Notes: generated from the sequence alone by a model not told the origin. A DNA stretch of 64,000 nt from Bombardia bombarda (GCA_030512295.1 JAULSR010000001.1:8331001-8395000), one strand, 5' to 3'; positions 32,586 to 45,183 are shown, counted from the stretch's first letter. Translations and numbers: made by a program.

Positions 32586-33494
32586 GGTTGGATGGGTAGG
32601 GGGGATGGAACAGCGTTTGTATATAATTGTATGGGATAATATATCATGTTGAGGGTCGTTGTGTGGTTGTGCGAAAGCAGAAAAGAGCATGAGAATGCAT
32701 TGCGTGCTTAAATGGATGGCGGGAATAACAGAGGCAGCACGGTAACAAATGGATTCCAAAAAGAATGATGGCTAGCTAAATAGCGAAATACATGGACTTG
32801 GTCTACAAGCTTCTGTTGAAAAGCGACTTGTTACCTTGTAAGCAATACGGGTATGTGCAGCGCTATAAGTTGGCGAGATCGATTTCTACTAAGCTTATAT
32901 AAATCTCATAAAAAGGAATTAGGTAGCCGGAGTGTATACGTGAGCCAAGAGTGAATATATCCCTCCAGGCAGGTAGTTTTGAAGTCATGTATGGCTGGTT
33001 GGCTGCCTTCCATCTTATTGGAATCGGGCTTTGTCCAGTTCTTACTGCAAAAGACCAACGTATTCCGGTACCCGTAGAAGTACTGCCTTCGAACGTTGTA
33101 GTACCTTCACCACCGCTCCCTTTTTGGTTAATAAGCAAACTAACAAGGACAAACATATATACACTGTATTCGTTTGGGTATTCTTCTCTGAAATATGGAA
33201 AAGTATGTCGTACAATATTCGCCTTTAGCTACTTGTTATGTTATTTCGTTAAACATGAAACTCATATAAAGATATATACTGTGAATAATTTAAACAGGCT
33301 CAAAACTGCCAACAATTGGGCCAGTCATCATCCAACTGCCCGTCCAACCAAAACTCCCGAAAAGCTATGGATTGCTTTTGTTTCTTTCTTCACGAACCTC
33401 GCGCAAACCTCTCCTTCCCCACCGTATGAAATAAAACCAACAAACAACAACAACGGGGTGTTCGCAGTCATTTCTTCTCCCTTTGACTTCCCCT
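32586..33494. other. Intergenic between convergent CEF1 and the Zn2Cys6 gene
   Basis: This is an AT-rich stretch (especially 32750-33300) with a stop-containing 190-codon frame that shows no domain. It likely carries the two 3' untranslated regions. Confidence 0.5.
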
Positions 33495-35783
33495 TCAAAC
33501 CAGCAATGAATCAGTGGCAGTAGGACTGCTGCTCAGTTTATCCCTTTCCGCCAATAACACGCCGTAGTGATGATGGTGGAGTTGCTGCTGCTGCTGATAA
33601 TGCTGCTGCGCCTCCAGCGGCAGCGCCAGCGGCGGTGGTGGTCGCGGCGAAGCTGTATCCATCCACGCCGCCGCCGACGTCTCCTCCTCCTCCAGCAGGT
33701 TAGCGACCGCATCCGCCTGACTGAGGCCCGTCTCTGTGTACAAGGTCCGCAGGCGGTCGATCGAGTACGCCTTGAGCGCCTCGGTGCATACCGACGACAT
33801 GGCCACCATGTACAACGGCCACACTATTGTGTTGGTAGCCGACACGAGCAGCACGAACCGATCCGCCTCGTCCTCGGGGTCTCTCGCTCGTGTCACATCC
33901 AGGATGGTCAGTCCCGCGGGCTGTTGCTGCCTCCTCGACTCGCCACCGCTCGGGCTGTGGCCGCCGCTGCTCCCAGACTCGGACGTCCGTGCAGATGGAG
34001 ACGTGGCCGGACTCGGGGTCTCGCGCACCTCCACGCTCGAGATTGGCGTAGATGTTGTAGTCAGGCTCTCTACGCTGCTATCATCCGCCGGGTTGATGAG
34101 CCCCAGGTGCTGGGGTACGGTTGCGCTGATCTCTTCGATCATCTGCGTCAGCTTGCGCTTCGCTCTGTAAAACTCGTCGATGTACCGGCCCGACGCTAGT
34201 CTGGGCGAGAATGTGCGATGTTCTTGGTATATAACGGAGAGGATGGTCTCTAGTACGAGGATCCGAATGCTTCGCATGCTGTTCCAGACGGTGGCGTGCC
34301 ACAGCGAAGGATAGAGGTGGCAGATGCCACCGAATATCGCTGGGTGATATCTTGAGACGCTGAAAATCCGGTAATGCCAGGACGGTGGGACATTGACGAC
34401 GATGCTCTCGAACTCATCTTCGATTCTCAACAGCCTCCCGACAATAATTTCCGGATCCGTCATACCCCCTCTCTTAATGTCGTAGCGAATTTGCAGAGCC
34501 TGGAACATAAGCGGCGTTATCCTCCACGTCGGGTCTCTGGGGTCCACGGTCTTGGTCATCTCCTGCCATAGCTCCACCAATGCCTCGGGCATGGGCGTCT
34601 CTCTTTGCACGCAGCTGATGATAACCCTTTGGCAAAGCATAGAGAACATTCTCCTCCCAGCATCTGTGCCGAACTGAGCGGCTCCGCGAAGCTTGGCCAG
34701 CGCTGCTGCCCCATTGACATGGTCCTGAAACGCCTGGACCGTCTTCGTCCGAGGGGTATTTCCCGTAATCATCTCGAACAGCCCTAGAATAAGAACAGCG
34801 AGCATTGTCGAATCTTTTATGGCCTCGACGGGGTTCGCGAGAGCGTGGTTGGTTAATCGGAGGGCGGTGCCGTATGACTTTCGCGCGGCCTCCATAAGGT
34901 CGGTGGAATGGGTCATGCTAGCCAGCCCCATGAGTCCTACCGCCGTCATGCTGGCAAGCACCCCATCCACCTGGCGCTCCGGCACCAGTGATGAGGGCTT
35001 CCAAATGTCGTAGACGAAGTCAAAACTCTGATGACCTACTGTCTTGTCGATGGTGACATAGCGAGAGAAGAAATAAGCCGTGCCTCGCTCCTGGCAGGTC
35101 GGTGCCAGGTTATATAGTTGGGCCATGGCTGGAGTTGCTGGCCAGCTGCCCGAGTCGGGTGACATTAGCAGGCTGCTGTCATCATGAGACCAGGAACCTT
35201 CGTCGGTTGGAGTGCTTGGTGCCCTCGTGCTCGGGACAATCAGCGACAGGGGCTTGCCGCGGGGCTCAGGTGTCAGGGACATGCCCCTTTCCGTGTCTGG
35301 CGAAGATGACGACTCAACGGTGAGGTTGCCAGCGCCCCTTTTACGGGCCTTTGCCCTCGCCTTCTTGATGACATGGGAGCTTTCGTCTCGAAACATGAGA
35401 TCCACGAGGTTGCGGTAGCCAGGGCATTCCTGCTGTCGCTTCTCGCATTGGCCACATCCCGGCTCTCTTTGATCGCACTAGGGTGGGCATTAATCGACCT
35501 GTGCATGCAGATGGGATGGAAATGCTGTTTGTTGGAGGCAATGGATAGGTAGGCAGTCGAATCCAACATCAGATCGAGCGGCGGCGGCCGCCACAAAGAG
35601 CAGCTAGCTAAGGCTTACTACTCTGTTTTGCTGCTGCTGTGCCGAAGCGAACTGTGGGGAAGTCGAAAGGGGCATGGCATGGATGGACGATAGGGTGAAT
35701 GATGGTGGATGATGATGGCTTACGCGGATCTTGCGCTCTCGGCAGTTGGAGCATCCTTTGCTTGGCTTCCCACAATAGACCAT
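33495..35783 (-). CDS. Zn2Cys6 fungal transcription factor
   Basis: Exon 1 is 35724-35783 (20 codons, donor GTAAGC) and exon 2 is 33495-35477 (acceptor CCCTAG), phase 0, giving 680 residues. The join rebuilds a full binuclear zinc cluster with Cys at 11, 14, 21, 28, 31 and 38 (CSNCRERKIRC and CDQREPGCGQCEKRQQEC). The 246-nt intron lies inside the cluster, right before its third Cys; an intron here is common in this family. The rest has a fungal transcription-factor domain of the DUF3468 type (HALANPVEAIKDSTMLAVLI, FQDHVNGAAALAKLRG, then HPAIFGGICHLYPSLWHATV). A Gln/His-rich tail (QQQQQLHHHHYG) comes from triplet repeats. The target genes are unknown. The very large upstream gap may hold its regulatory sites. 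Confidence 0.85.
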
Positions 35784-38700
35784 CTTGAAGGATCTGGGGA
35801 TGGGGCGTTGGCGTTTAGAGCCGGTGGGTCAGTTGACGAGTTGACGACGGACACGACGGGACCCTGACGGACCCTGACGAGCCTTTGCCGGATGGGGCGC
35901 ACTCTGGCCGCGCGGTCGCCGCTTGGTCGCCGTTTGCTACCTCGGGGCCCGGGGCACAAGCCTCGGCATGGCAGTTGGGGCGTTCGGGGAGTCCAGGATT
36001 TCTTGCGGCTTGCGGCTTGCGGTATGCGGTTTGTCTACGGCGTGCAGTTGTCTGCTGAATCGGCCCACTTCTTGTCGATCAACGGTCGAATGACGGGATG
36101 GCCTGGGTCGGGATGTGACTGAGCGCTGACGGCCGATGGTCTTCTTAAGCTGGGGATGCTTGAGTTTGGATGGATTAGGAAGTGACGGAGGCCCCAATAC
36201 ATATCTTGAGCTGTCCTTCACCCTGACGTCGACAAGGTGATGCTAGCGTCGAGGGCTTGTTTCCTGGTCTTGGACGGTAGGGCTATGGCAAGCCGCATGC
36301 AGCGGGGGCTGGTGCTAGGAGCACGCAGCAGCAACACGCAGCAGCACGTAACAAGCACCAAGCACGCAGCACGCAGCACGCCTCGAAAACGCCAAGTCGT
36401 TGACAGTCCTCTTCTCCACTGAACGGGGTGACATAACAATCGACACAGCCCCTGAACCTAGTCTGCCTTTATTAGTTAGCACTGCAGCAGCAGCATCGTC
36501 ACAGAGGCTCACAGCCCCTACGAAGCACCTACCACAGTCCCTACACCGTAGTCCCCACAGCGCGCTGGTTGGGGAGATCAGTTATCTGGATACCTGTCCG
36601 TTATCTGATCGTAGGCCATGTTGTGCTGGCGAGGATGCGAGCCCGGCGCATTCATGAGACGGTGTCCAAAGTCGCATCCTAACCATGGCTCGTCGACAGC
36701 GATTGGCTGAGGGGAGCGAGAGAGGAGCGAAAGAGGAGCGAATTGGACGAGCAGGGATCATTCCTCTTTGGGCTACCTGTGCGAGGGCGCTGCTTTGGGA
36801 CTGCGGTGGGTTGCATTGGCCAAAGCTTGGCAGCGCTCCCGACTGACAGGGGCCCCAAAAGCTTAAATGGATCCCAGCAGCAATCTTCCAATTGGTGCGT
36901 GGTGGTGGTGGCTTTGTGTCTCATCGTCTCACCTTTCCGCGTCTTGTTCTGGAAACCTTCCATCTGCCTTCGACGGCTTATTGTTTCCCAATCATGCCAA
37001 TGAATCCTCACCGAGCCCACCGAGCACTGGCCGCCGGCAATCTATTCCGATCTTCTTCTCGGTAGGGGCGGCACAATCCCGTGTGTTGGGCTCCCTCGCA
37101 ATAACGCCAGGATCCAATCGTTTATTCAAGATCAGGTGTGGTGGGAAGCCTATGAAACCGACGTCCATGAGTCTCATGAAGTGAAGGTGCGTTTGTCTAG
37201 AATGCTGATTTGTTATGGTAGCCTCACAAGCGGCAACGTATCTTGGCGGGGCTAGCTGGACACATTAGCTGCTATCGACGAGACCGATGTGAATACCACC
37301 GATCTGGAATCTGTTAGCGTTAGAGCAGTCTGGGCTCTCGTGGCACGCTGATAAACAAGATAGAGCTGGCTGGCTCCCTCCAAAGCACAAGTCAACGGGT
37401 ATATTTGGCAAGACTGCCCATTGCTCTTGGTATTGGCACAGAAAGCCCTACGCTAGATTAATGCCCGAGCCATGACATGGGCATCGTTCCATGAACCAAA
37501 ATGCTCATCACATCTCCCGCCCGCCTTGCTTTTGAGATTGGTGGCTGCCTCTGGATGCCTCCGAATGGCAGTTTGTGTGACAGGCAAAGACGGCCAATGA
37601 CAATGCATCGACATAGCCATCTCTCATTCGACCCTGTTCGAGATGCGGAACCGAGCGAATGCGCCAGATGGTGGCTCGTCGACTTTTAGGGGCGTCACCT
37701 ATGGGCTGTAGGGACAGGATGCGATACCTGGTTTCAGCCCCAGGGTCTGGGCCACTGTCTACAATTTAGATGGTGATGGTGGCTGGCAGCAGCATGCACC
37801 CCCCAAGACACGCCGCACCACAATGCAGCAGCCGCACAGCGTGGGGTCTGGGGTCTGGTGGCAGTGTGTCTTCGGTGTGTCGTGACGGCAACACAGCATT
37901 TTGTTCCTCCATTGTTAATTCCGCGTGGGACGGAATCCGACAGGCGCTGGTTACCTACTTCATCACATGCTTTGCGTCAGCTCAAGGTTATCTATGTACG
38001 TGCATGGATCGACGTGGTGATCTGTTTCAATATTCTGTCTCAATACTACGACGTAAAAGAGGCAGGGAAGCCATAATGACTTGATTTATGGGACATGGAA
38101 TACCACAGTAATGAGGGACAGATTCCAAAGACGGCTTGTTCCATGCCCGACCGTATTCCTAGGTAGCCACTCGGCGATAATGGTCGGTTCTGGCATAGGT
38201 ACCCAACCCTGGGTAAGGTGAGTACTGGGGGCCATTACGTACGGAGCACACTACAATGGCCGCATCTCCCAAAACTACTAAGTACTCGGCATAATAAGCC
38301 ACACAAGAACTGATGAGATGGAAATTGAAACGGCGCGGATCCTTATCGTTCAACACTCGGTACGCTACTACACAACAGGTTGCAATATAGTTGAGGTTGG
38401 TTGAGGCTCTGCGGAAGGACGACAGACATGAGCGACTTGTTCGTGATAAGCCCACGTACAACGACACTAATGGATGCGGGTAGGGTCTTAAAATAAGCCA
38501 GAAAGGTTGCAATTGCGACTCCAAAATACCCGACTTCAAACTCGCAGATAAGCAGCTGTAATCAAAGTGTAAAACAGCACATTGATCCCGAGCATCCGCG
38601 TTCCCGTTCATGGGCCAGTAGGAATCCGCTGTCATCTTGCTGTCGCCGAATGACACGCGGGATGGGAACCGTGTACCTACGGCCAGGTAGGTTGAGTGAA

Positions 38701-39058
38701 ACATGGACGGGTTACACTGGACAACTGAGTGACAGAGGTATGATAAGAAAAGTGTGGTGTATACCTTATGAGGGAAACAAGAAATGGATCCATGGATGTT
38801 AAATGGGTGTGGGTTTAGCAGATGAAAATGGAATCTTATTAGTGGATGTGAAGCAGACGGGACCACCCAACACTAGAATAACACCGTGTGCCAAGGCTGG
38901 AATGGAAGTTCTAGGTACCCCCTCCATCGACCCCCGCTATCGCTAATTTGCATCTGCCAACCCTGAACATGCCCCGCCAATATTTTCAACGCTTCCAAAT
39001 GAGCACCGCCCACAACTGTCGCACATAGAGAGAATAAGTGAACAAGACTGATCTGACA
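35784..39058. promoter_or_regulatory. 3.3-kb divergent region between the Zn2Cys6 gene and KTI12
   Basis: This is the longest gene-poor gap in the window. It contains GCA/CGCAGCA-rich simple repeats (36290-36380) and GGAGCGA repeats (about 36713-36739). A 235-codon minus-strand frame (38159-38866) starts only from GTG and has no family features. No tRNA, transposon or snoRNA was recognised. It may be long-range promoter DNA for the regulator. Confidence 0.45.
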
Positions 39059-40308
39059 ATGCCGGTAAGCATGCAGCAGCATGAGCTCCCTCTTCTTTCA
39101 TTTCCGCACTTTCTCCCCTCGCCCTTCGCCTTTCTGCCCCTCCTCCCGCCACCCCAAGCCGTAGCCGTATATCTAATTCCAATATCGCACACCACCAGCT
39201 CATCATCATCACCGGGCTGCCCACCTCGGGCAAGTCAACGCGCGCCAAGCAGCTGCACGCCTTCCTAGCCGACCGCATTGCCACCGAGTCCAATGGCGCG
39301 GCCGCATCTCCAAAGTACCGCCTGCACCTGATCTCGGACCAGACGCAGGCCATATCGCGCGCCGTCTACGACCTGTCGCCCGAGAAGCTGCCGGCCCACG
39401 TGCGGTCTGCCAACGCCTCGGAGAAAGATGCGCGTGCGGCCCTCTACGGCGCGGTAAAACGCGTCTTGTCGCCGCGCGACATCGTGGTCCTGGATGGGCT
39501 GAATTACATCAAGGGCTGGCGCTATCAGCTGTTTTGCGAAGCCAAGAACATGCGGACACCCAACGTTGTCTTGCAGGTCGGATGCAGCGTAGACAGAGCG
39601 AGGGCGGTAAATGAGGCGCGGCTAAGGCGGAGGACGGCGGCGACAGATACAGCGATTGCAAGAATACCAGCAGCAGCAGAAACGACAGAAACGACAGAGG
39701 CAGCAGAAGAGGGCCACGAGGCAGGAAGACAAGTAGGTAATAGAACCGACCAACACACAAAGGACATCGAGGAGGACGATCAGGAGCCATACGAGCCAGC
39801 CAACTGGGACAACCTCGTCTTTCGCTACGAGGAGCCGAACCCGATGACGCGGTGGGACAGCCCCCTCTTTACACTCATCTGGGAGGACGACGAGGCACAG
39901 GCAAAGGAGGTATTCACCAAGATCTGGGACGTCATCGCTGGCGAGGCGAAGAAGGTCATCCGACCGAATCAATCCACCGTGCAGCGGGACAAGGACCCAG
40001 GCGGAGACTACCTCTACGTGCTAGAGCGCGAGACTCAGGATATTGTCAAGAAGATCCTGGCGAAGCAGTCGGATGAAGGCGGCGGCGAGGTATGCTTGCC
40101 GCGCAATCCGGGAGATGCGGAGGAGTCGCTGGTAGTCGAGCTGCCCGGGAACAAGGTTGGGTTGCCGCAGCTGCAGAGACATCGCAGAGCGTTTGTGGCG
40201 CTCAATCGTGGAGGTATCGGCTTGGAGGCCGTGGGCAAGCTTGCGGCTGGCCGGCTGAGAGAGAGCTTCGTGGGCTACCTGAATGATGCATTTGAGAACG
40301 ACGGGTGA
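39059..40308 (+). CDS. KTI12: KTI12, Elongator-associated ATPase
   Basis: Kti12 is a PSTK-like P-loop protein that binds Elongator and tRNA and is needed for wobble-uridine modification. Exon 1 is only six coding bases (39059-39064, ATG CCG, donor GTAAGC); exon 2 is 39199-40308 after an ACCAG acceptor. The join reads MPLIIITGLPTSGKSTRA, the conserved Kti12 start with its Walker A loop at residues 8-16. Without exon 1, exon 2 has no proper start. Other family marks are VVLDGLNYIKGWRYQLFCEA (Walker B region), RYEEPNPMTRWDSPLF and ALNRGGIGLEAVGKLA. The total is 371 residues, near the fungal norm. An Ala/Thr/Glu-rich linker (about 155-185) interrupts the ATPase half. Identity is certain; the tiny exon is inferred from phase and conservation. 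Confidence 0.93.
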
Positions 40309-41346
40309 AAATCTGACAGGGGAGAGCAAAATGTAGGTGCATCTTCGTTGGCGTCTTCTTCATTGTCCCAACCTGTGAGGATTGGCTTGGCTTGTCCTCG
40401 ATGGAGGGCGTGCAATGGGCGCCTCGGGACAGTGGCGTCATTAACCCGATCTGGGAAACACTCGGGTCACGATGAATCTCGTAGTCCCAGAGGCCATCGT
40501 TTTGGCTCCAAGACTCCCTGACTCGAGCACCCACTCACCATTCTGTTCACCCATCTTGCCTATGATAGGACTGTAATGGGCCCGTGTGAACCCGATGAGT
40601 GGATGCAACTGCAGTTCAAACATACCGATATGCCAAAGCATACCCGATGTCTTTTAGGCCGCGAGCCATGAGCCTTTCTGCGAGACTAGACCCACTGGCC
40701 AAAATGAAGCTCTGAGTGGCATTATAATTCAGGATTAACCTGTGTTCGGGCAATAAAGAATAAAGGGGCTCAAGCACTGCGATGCCCAACCAAATACCCA
40801 ATTGATACCAAAATAAAGACGAAATATATTGACTATGCAAAGTTTGCCAGCGTATCCAGCGCCAATGCCTGAACTTCATGCACAAGTTCATCAAAATAGG
40901 GGTGTTGACAGGGAGACTGGCACCTGCTTCCTTGCTTCCTTCAAAATGGAGCTCAGGAACCCGAAACGGGAGAGAGCCCATTAACCAATCAAATCGCTCC
41001 AAGGTCGTGTAAGTGGGTAGCGGGACGCCAATGAAAACCCGTTCAAGGAAGGGAAGATTCGGAATGTGCAGGCCGCTAGCGCCAGCGCGCTGATAAGATA
41101 AGCACCCTGAGCAGCGAATGGAAATTTTATTTCCTGTCTCAGTTGTAAACTCATTTCCATTCAAGCCAATTTTATCCATCCACACCTCTCCTTCATACCA
41201 ACGCCATAATCACCCACGGCATCACACACGGCGCCAACGACGGTCCTACAGCTTCGATCAGTTGATTACTTGCTTCAGCATAACGAGGCGGGATCAATTT
41301 ATCGACCTCGTTGACGAGCGTGTAGCTGGCCGGTCAACCCGCCACC
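40309..41346. other. Intergenic between KTI12 and the DEAD-box helicase gene
   Basis: This stretch holds the KTI12 3' end and the helicase promoter. A minus-strand frame from ATG 41179 to 40616 (187 codons) is open and divergent from the helicase; it has some hydrophobic stretches but no recognised family, and is kept only as a weak candidate. Confidence 0.4.
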
Positions 41347-43385
41347 ATGATGAAGACCAGCATTTTGCGCCAGGCGAGCCTCTGCCGAGTTGCTCTCGGC
41401 GGCGCGCGCCGCATCCAGCTCGCATCCAGATCTTTCCCCGCCGTCACAGCCCTCGCACAGTCGTCTCAAGTTGGTGTCGCGCAATTGCGTCCCCTCAATG
41501 CGATTCGATTCTACTCAGCCGAGGCGGCCATCCAGGAGCAGGTTGAACCTTCTTCGGGACTCGTCACCAAGTTTGCTGATCTCGCAACCCTCGGCGTCCA
41601 TGAGAGGCTCGTCAACGCCATCACTGAGGGTATGGGATACGCAGATATGACAAAGGTTCAATCTGCCACCATCAATCCCGCCCTTCTCGGAAAGGATCTG
41701 TACGTACAATATCGCCCCCTGATCATCGTCTCGTTTTTCTAACGCCAAGCAGTGTTGCACAGGCCAAGACCGGTACTGGCAAGACGCTGGCCTTCCTTGT
41801 CCCCGTTGTCCAGAGAATTCTCGCCCACGAGCCCGATCTTGCCCACCGCTCTAGAACTCGCCCTAAGGCCGACGACATCCGCACCATTATTATCTCGCCC
41901 ACCCGCGAGCTTGCTGAGCAGATTGGCGAGGAGGCGAGAAAGCTTGTACGAGGAACTGGGCTGGTTGTCCAGGTCGCTGTTGGAGGCACACAGAAGCGCA
42001 TGATGCTCCAGAAGACGCGTCACGAGGGGTGTCATATCCTTATCGCCACTCCCGGCCGTTTGAACGACTTGCTCTCGGACCATACCAGCGGCATCGGTGC
42101 GCCGAATCTCGCGGCTTTGGTGCTCGACGAGGCCGACCGCATGCTCGAGCAGGGATTCGAGGATGAACTCGAGGAGATCCTCCGATCTCTTCCAAGCCGC
42201 CAGGATGTTCCCCGCCAGACTCTTCTGTACTCTGCCACCATCCCCAAGAACGTTGTTGGCCTGGCTAGAAAGTACATTAATGGTCAGAACTTCGAGTTCG
42301 TGCAGACCGTTGCATCGGATGAGACTCCGACTCACGACAAGATCCCGCAGTACATTGTGCCTTGCAAGGGCTTCGAGAACGTCTACCCCACTCTCCTGGA
42401 GCTTGTCCAGCGCGAGATCGCAAACTCCAAAGCCAATTCGGATGTCCTTCCCTTCAAGCCGATTGTATTCCTGCCGACTACGGCCTCAGTCAAGCTAGCT
42501 GCCTCCATGTTTCGTCGCCTCGCTTACCACGATAAGAGCATTCCTGCAATCATCGATATTCACTCTAAGCTCGAACAGAGCAGGCGCACCCGTGCCGCAG
42601 ATGATTTCAAGAGGGCTAAGTCTGCTATCCTCTTCTCGTCAGATGTTACGGCGAGAGGCATGGACTTCCCCAACGTTTCCCACGTTATTCAGGTTCACAC
42701 TCCTCCCGACAGAGAGCAGTACATTCACAGACTGGGCCGAACTGGAAGAGCGGGCAAGGAGGGTCAAGGCTGGCTGTTGGTAGGAGACCTCGAGCTTGCG
42801 ACTGCCCGTGAGAGACTTCCGGGTCTGCCTATCAAGCGCAGCACGGATCTTTCGTGCGCTTCTCTGGACGCCACCAGCCCAGATGCCGCTCTCCCCGATC
42901 AGTTCGAGCAGATCAAGTCGTCGGTATCAAGACTCCCCAGCGATGTCTTGCAGGAGGCCTACCAGGGATATCTCGGATACTCCATGAGGGGTATCCACAA
43001 ACAGGACCTTGTTGATGCGGTGAACGACCTGGCTAAGTTCGGATGGGGTTTGGACCAGCCTCCTTCGGTTGGGCCCAACTTTGCTCGCAACTTCGGCCGC
43101 TCATCCGGTCTCCGCGTTGAGGAGCAGCCCCACCGTCCCCGTGAATCATCTTTCGGAGGCCGTGGCTTTGGAGACCGTGACGGTGGTCGCGGCGGTGGCA
43201 GCTGGGGTGGACGTGAGCGTGGTGGAGACGCGTTTGATCAGATTGCTAGCCAAGACCGGAGAGGCGATAGCCGTTCGCGTGGCTTCGGCGGTGGTGGCGG
43301 CGGCTCGCGCGGCTTTGGCGGTGGCTCGCGCAGCTCCGGTGGTAGCTCGCGCGGCTCCCGTGGTGGCAGCGGTGCCATGTTCTAA
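41347..43385 (+). CDS. MSS116: Mitochondrial DEAD-box RNA helicase, Mss116 type
   Basis: This ATP-dependent RNA chaperone probably remodels mitochondrial introns and mRNAs. Exons are 41347-41699 and 41753-43385, phase 2, giving 661 residues. The start context is CCACCATGATG. The first about 57 residues are rich in Arg, Ala and Ser without acids up to RFYSAE, a mitochondrial presequence with a typical cleavage pattern. Helicase motifs in order are AKTGTGKT (I), PTRELAEQI (Ia), TPGRL (Ib), VLDEADRM (II), SAT (III), DVTARGMDFP (V) and HRLGRTGRAG (VI). The Q-motif region is VQSATINPALLGKDL. The tail is Gly/Arg/Ser-rich (RGG-like), as in Mss116, for RNA binding. Identity as an Mss116/CYT-19-like enzyme rests on the presequence and tail; another mitochondrial DEAD protein is possible. 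Confidence 0.87.
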
Positions 43386-44203
43386 AGCAGACGTTACTGA
43401 GAAGAAAGCAAGTTTCTATCTGATTCTCTGAGGAGTACTGCATTTCTTGGCATTTGTCAGGGTGTTTGCTACCTGCTCGACTGGGAAGGGGCGTTCTCGA
43501 GTAGTTCGTCGCCTTTATAATATGCGTACCATTGCGGTTATTCACGCAACGGAGAGATGGGAGTCATCACCTTCCGGGAGCCGCGCAGGATCCGCATCCG
43601 AGGCTGAAAAGGGGGGAGGGGTTTGTATAATGTTTTGTCAACGGAGTTCTCGTGTATAGAAAATGGGGGCTGGGGCTGGGCAGGCTTCACAGTTTTTCGG
43701 AGCGGGAAAGAGAGAAAGATCGACCTGGGGCCGGGGCCGGAAAGCAGAGCAATGGGCGCACACAAACATGACACGACTACTACTACTAAGGGGACATCTC
43801 AACTTCTTTTTCTTTCATACCTGTCGTTTTATTATTGTAATCATTTTTATAGCATAGTGTATAAATATCTGTTTGTTAGTTGAGATAAAATAATGATAGT
43901 TTGGTTAGCTACCTTGATATCCTCGTGTGTTTACTGTTTGTGTGATGTTGTAGATGGGAATTTTGGGGCGTATTCCGATCAATTCCTACTCGTGGCCATG
44001 CCCACATCTCTGTCCTTGCTGATGGCCCGAACTTGATGCACCATATTCCTTTTTTGAAACACATGTCTGAAATTCTTGCTCATTTAAAAACTAAATTATC
44101 GTGAATTGCAATTCTGCCGCATGCATACAAAATTAACTTTCACATGCTCTAAGCTCCAAAAAGGAGACGACAGAGTCAAAACTGATAAAAAGTCAAAAGG
44201 ATA
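43386..44203. other. Intergenic between the helicase gene and tRNA-Glu
   Basis: The helicase 3' untranslated region and AT-rich spacer. Runs of T downstream of the tRNA gene, on the minus strand (44175-44200), fit pol III termination. Nothing else was recognised. Confidence 0.5.
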
Positions 44204-44297
44204 TTCGGATACCGGGAGTCGAACCCGGGGATGTTGAGTGATCAGACACTTGTGTTAGAAGTGAGAGTCAACGATGTTACCGCTACACCATACCCGA
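44204..44297 (-). tRNA. tRNA-Glu(CTC) with a 23-nt intron
   Basis: On the minus strand the acceptor arms TCGGGTA and TATCCGA pair over seven bases. The D stem is GTGT/ACAT, the anticodon stem GTTGA/TCAAC, and the T arm CCGGG-TTCGACT-CCCGG. The anticodon CTC is at 44263-44265. A 23-nt intron at 44239-44261 sits one base 3' of the anticodon, the canonical place. The mature RNA is 71 nt including the discriminator A. The B box reads GGTTCGACTCC. T runs follow at once. Folding was done by eye. Confidence 0.92.
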
Positions 44298-45183
44298 TTT
44301 GGAAGCGAGAATGGATTCCGATTGTTGAGAAGATGGTCAATTTGAGAGCCTATTATTGCACTGTGGGTCTCTCTCACTCGTTGAACTTTGTACTGTGCAA
44401 ATCTCACTGTGTGCAGCCTATCCGGTCGTCGTCATCGGCGGCCTCGCTCTTCCCCCCAAACGCCAATTGGGCCGTTTTTCTTATTTGTCCATCCGATCAA
44501 TGTCCCCGCGGCATACACCCAATTGCGGCAAGCAATGCTTGTCCCAAGTGCGCAACGGCACCTGGCGAGCCTGGCTACCTGGCTACCTGGCTACCTGGCT
44601 ACCTGGCTACCTGAGGCTACAAAGCCAAAAGAGTCCTATTCTACACAGTCGGATGAGATGCACTTCAATGGATTTGGCTAGCTTTCTCAACACGCGTTTC
44701 CTTTTTCAGGAGTGTTCCTTTCAGGCAGGGGTGGCCCGCGGTGTGATAAGAGATGCCGCTGTATCCTGTAGGTTAGCGGTCGGTTTGGTTCTGACTGCGC
44801 CACGGCCGACAACGTGAACCAGCGACCGACTCGCATGCGTTCAAACTAACACAGCCTTCACATAATCACACCTTGTCAACTTGGCCTTTCTTTTTCTCCT
44901 AAGAACAAGCCCCGCCACGCCTTATGAAAGGCTTCGAGCAGCATCACGCGTTTCTCACAGGATATCGGGGTGATTACCTACAGATGCGGATTTGATCAAA
45001 AGAATACTGTGAAATTCTAAAGAGAGGCCAGACCACCACCATACCACTTTGTTGTTCTGTATCCAATTCACGGGCTGGGCTGGATCTGTGACGAGTCGGG
45101 AGAGTGACCAAACTCACCCAGACAGGGCAGACAGTCGGCCTATTCTAGAGGGAAATAAGCAATCCACATTCACGACGGGCAAC
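44298..45183. other. Intergenic upstream of the tRNA and of the frame-disrupted gene
   Basis: This stretch includes the GGCTACCT tandem repeat at 44573-44612. Several plus-strand frames of 100-150 codons cross it without any domain. It should hold the promoter of the gene at 45184. Confidence 0.45.
44573..44612. repeat. (GGCTACCT)5 tandem repeat
   Basis: Five perfect copies of an 8-bp unit lie about 280 bp upstream of the tRNA gene's 5' end. No function is known. Confidence 0.95.

Noticed and set aside
38159..38866. 235-codon minus-strand frame in the large gap
   Set aside because: It starts only from GTG, has uneven composition, no domain and no splice support.
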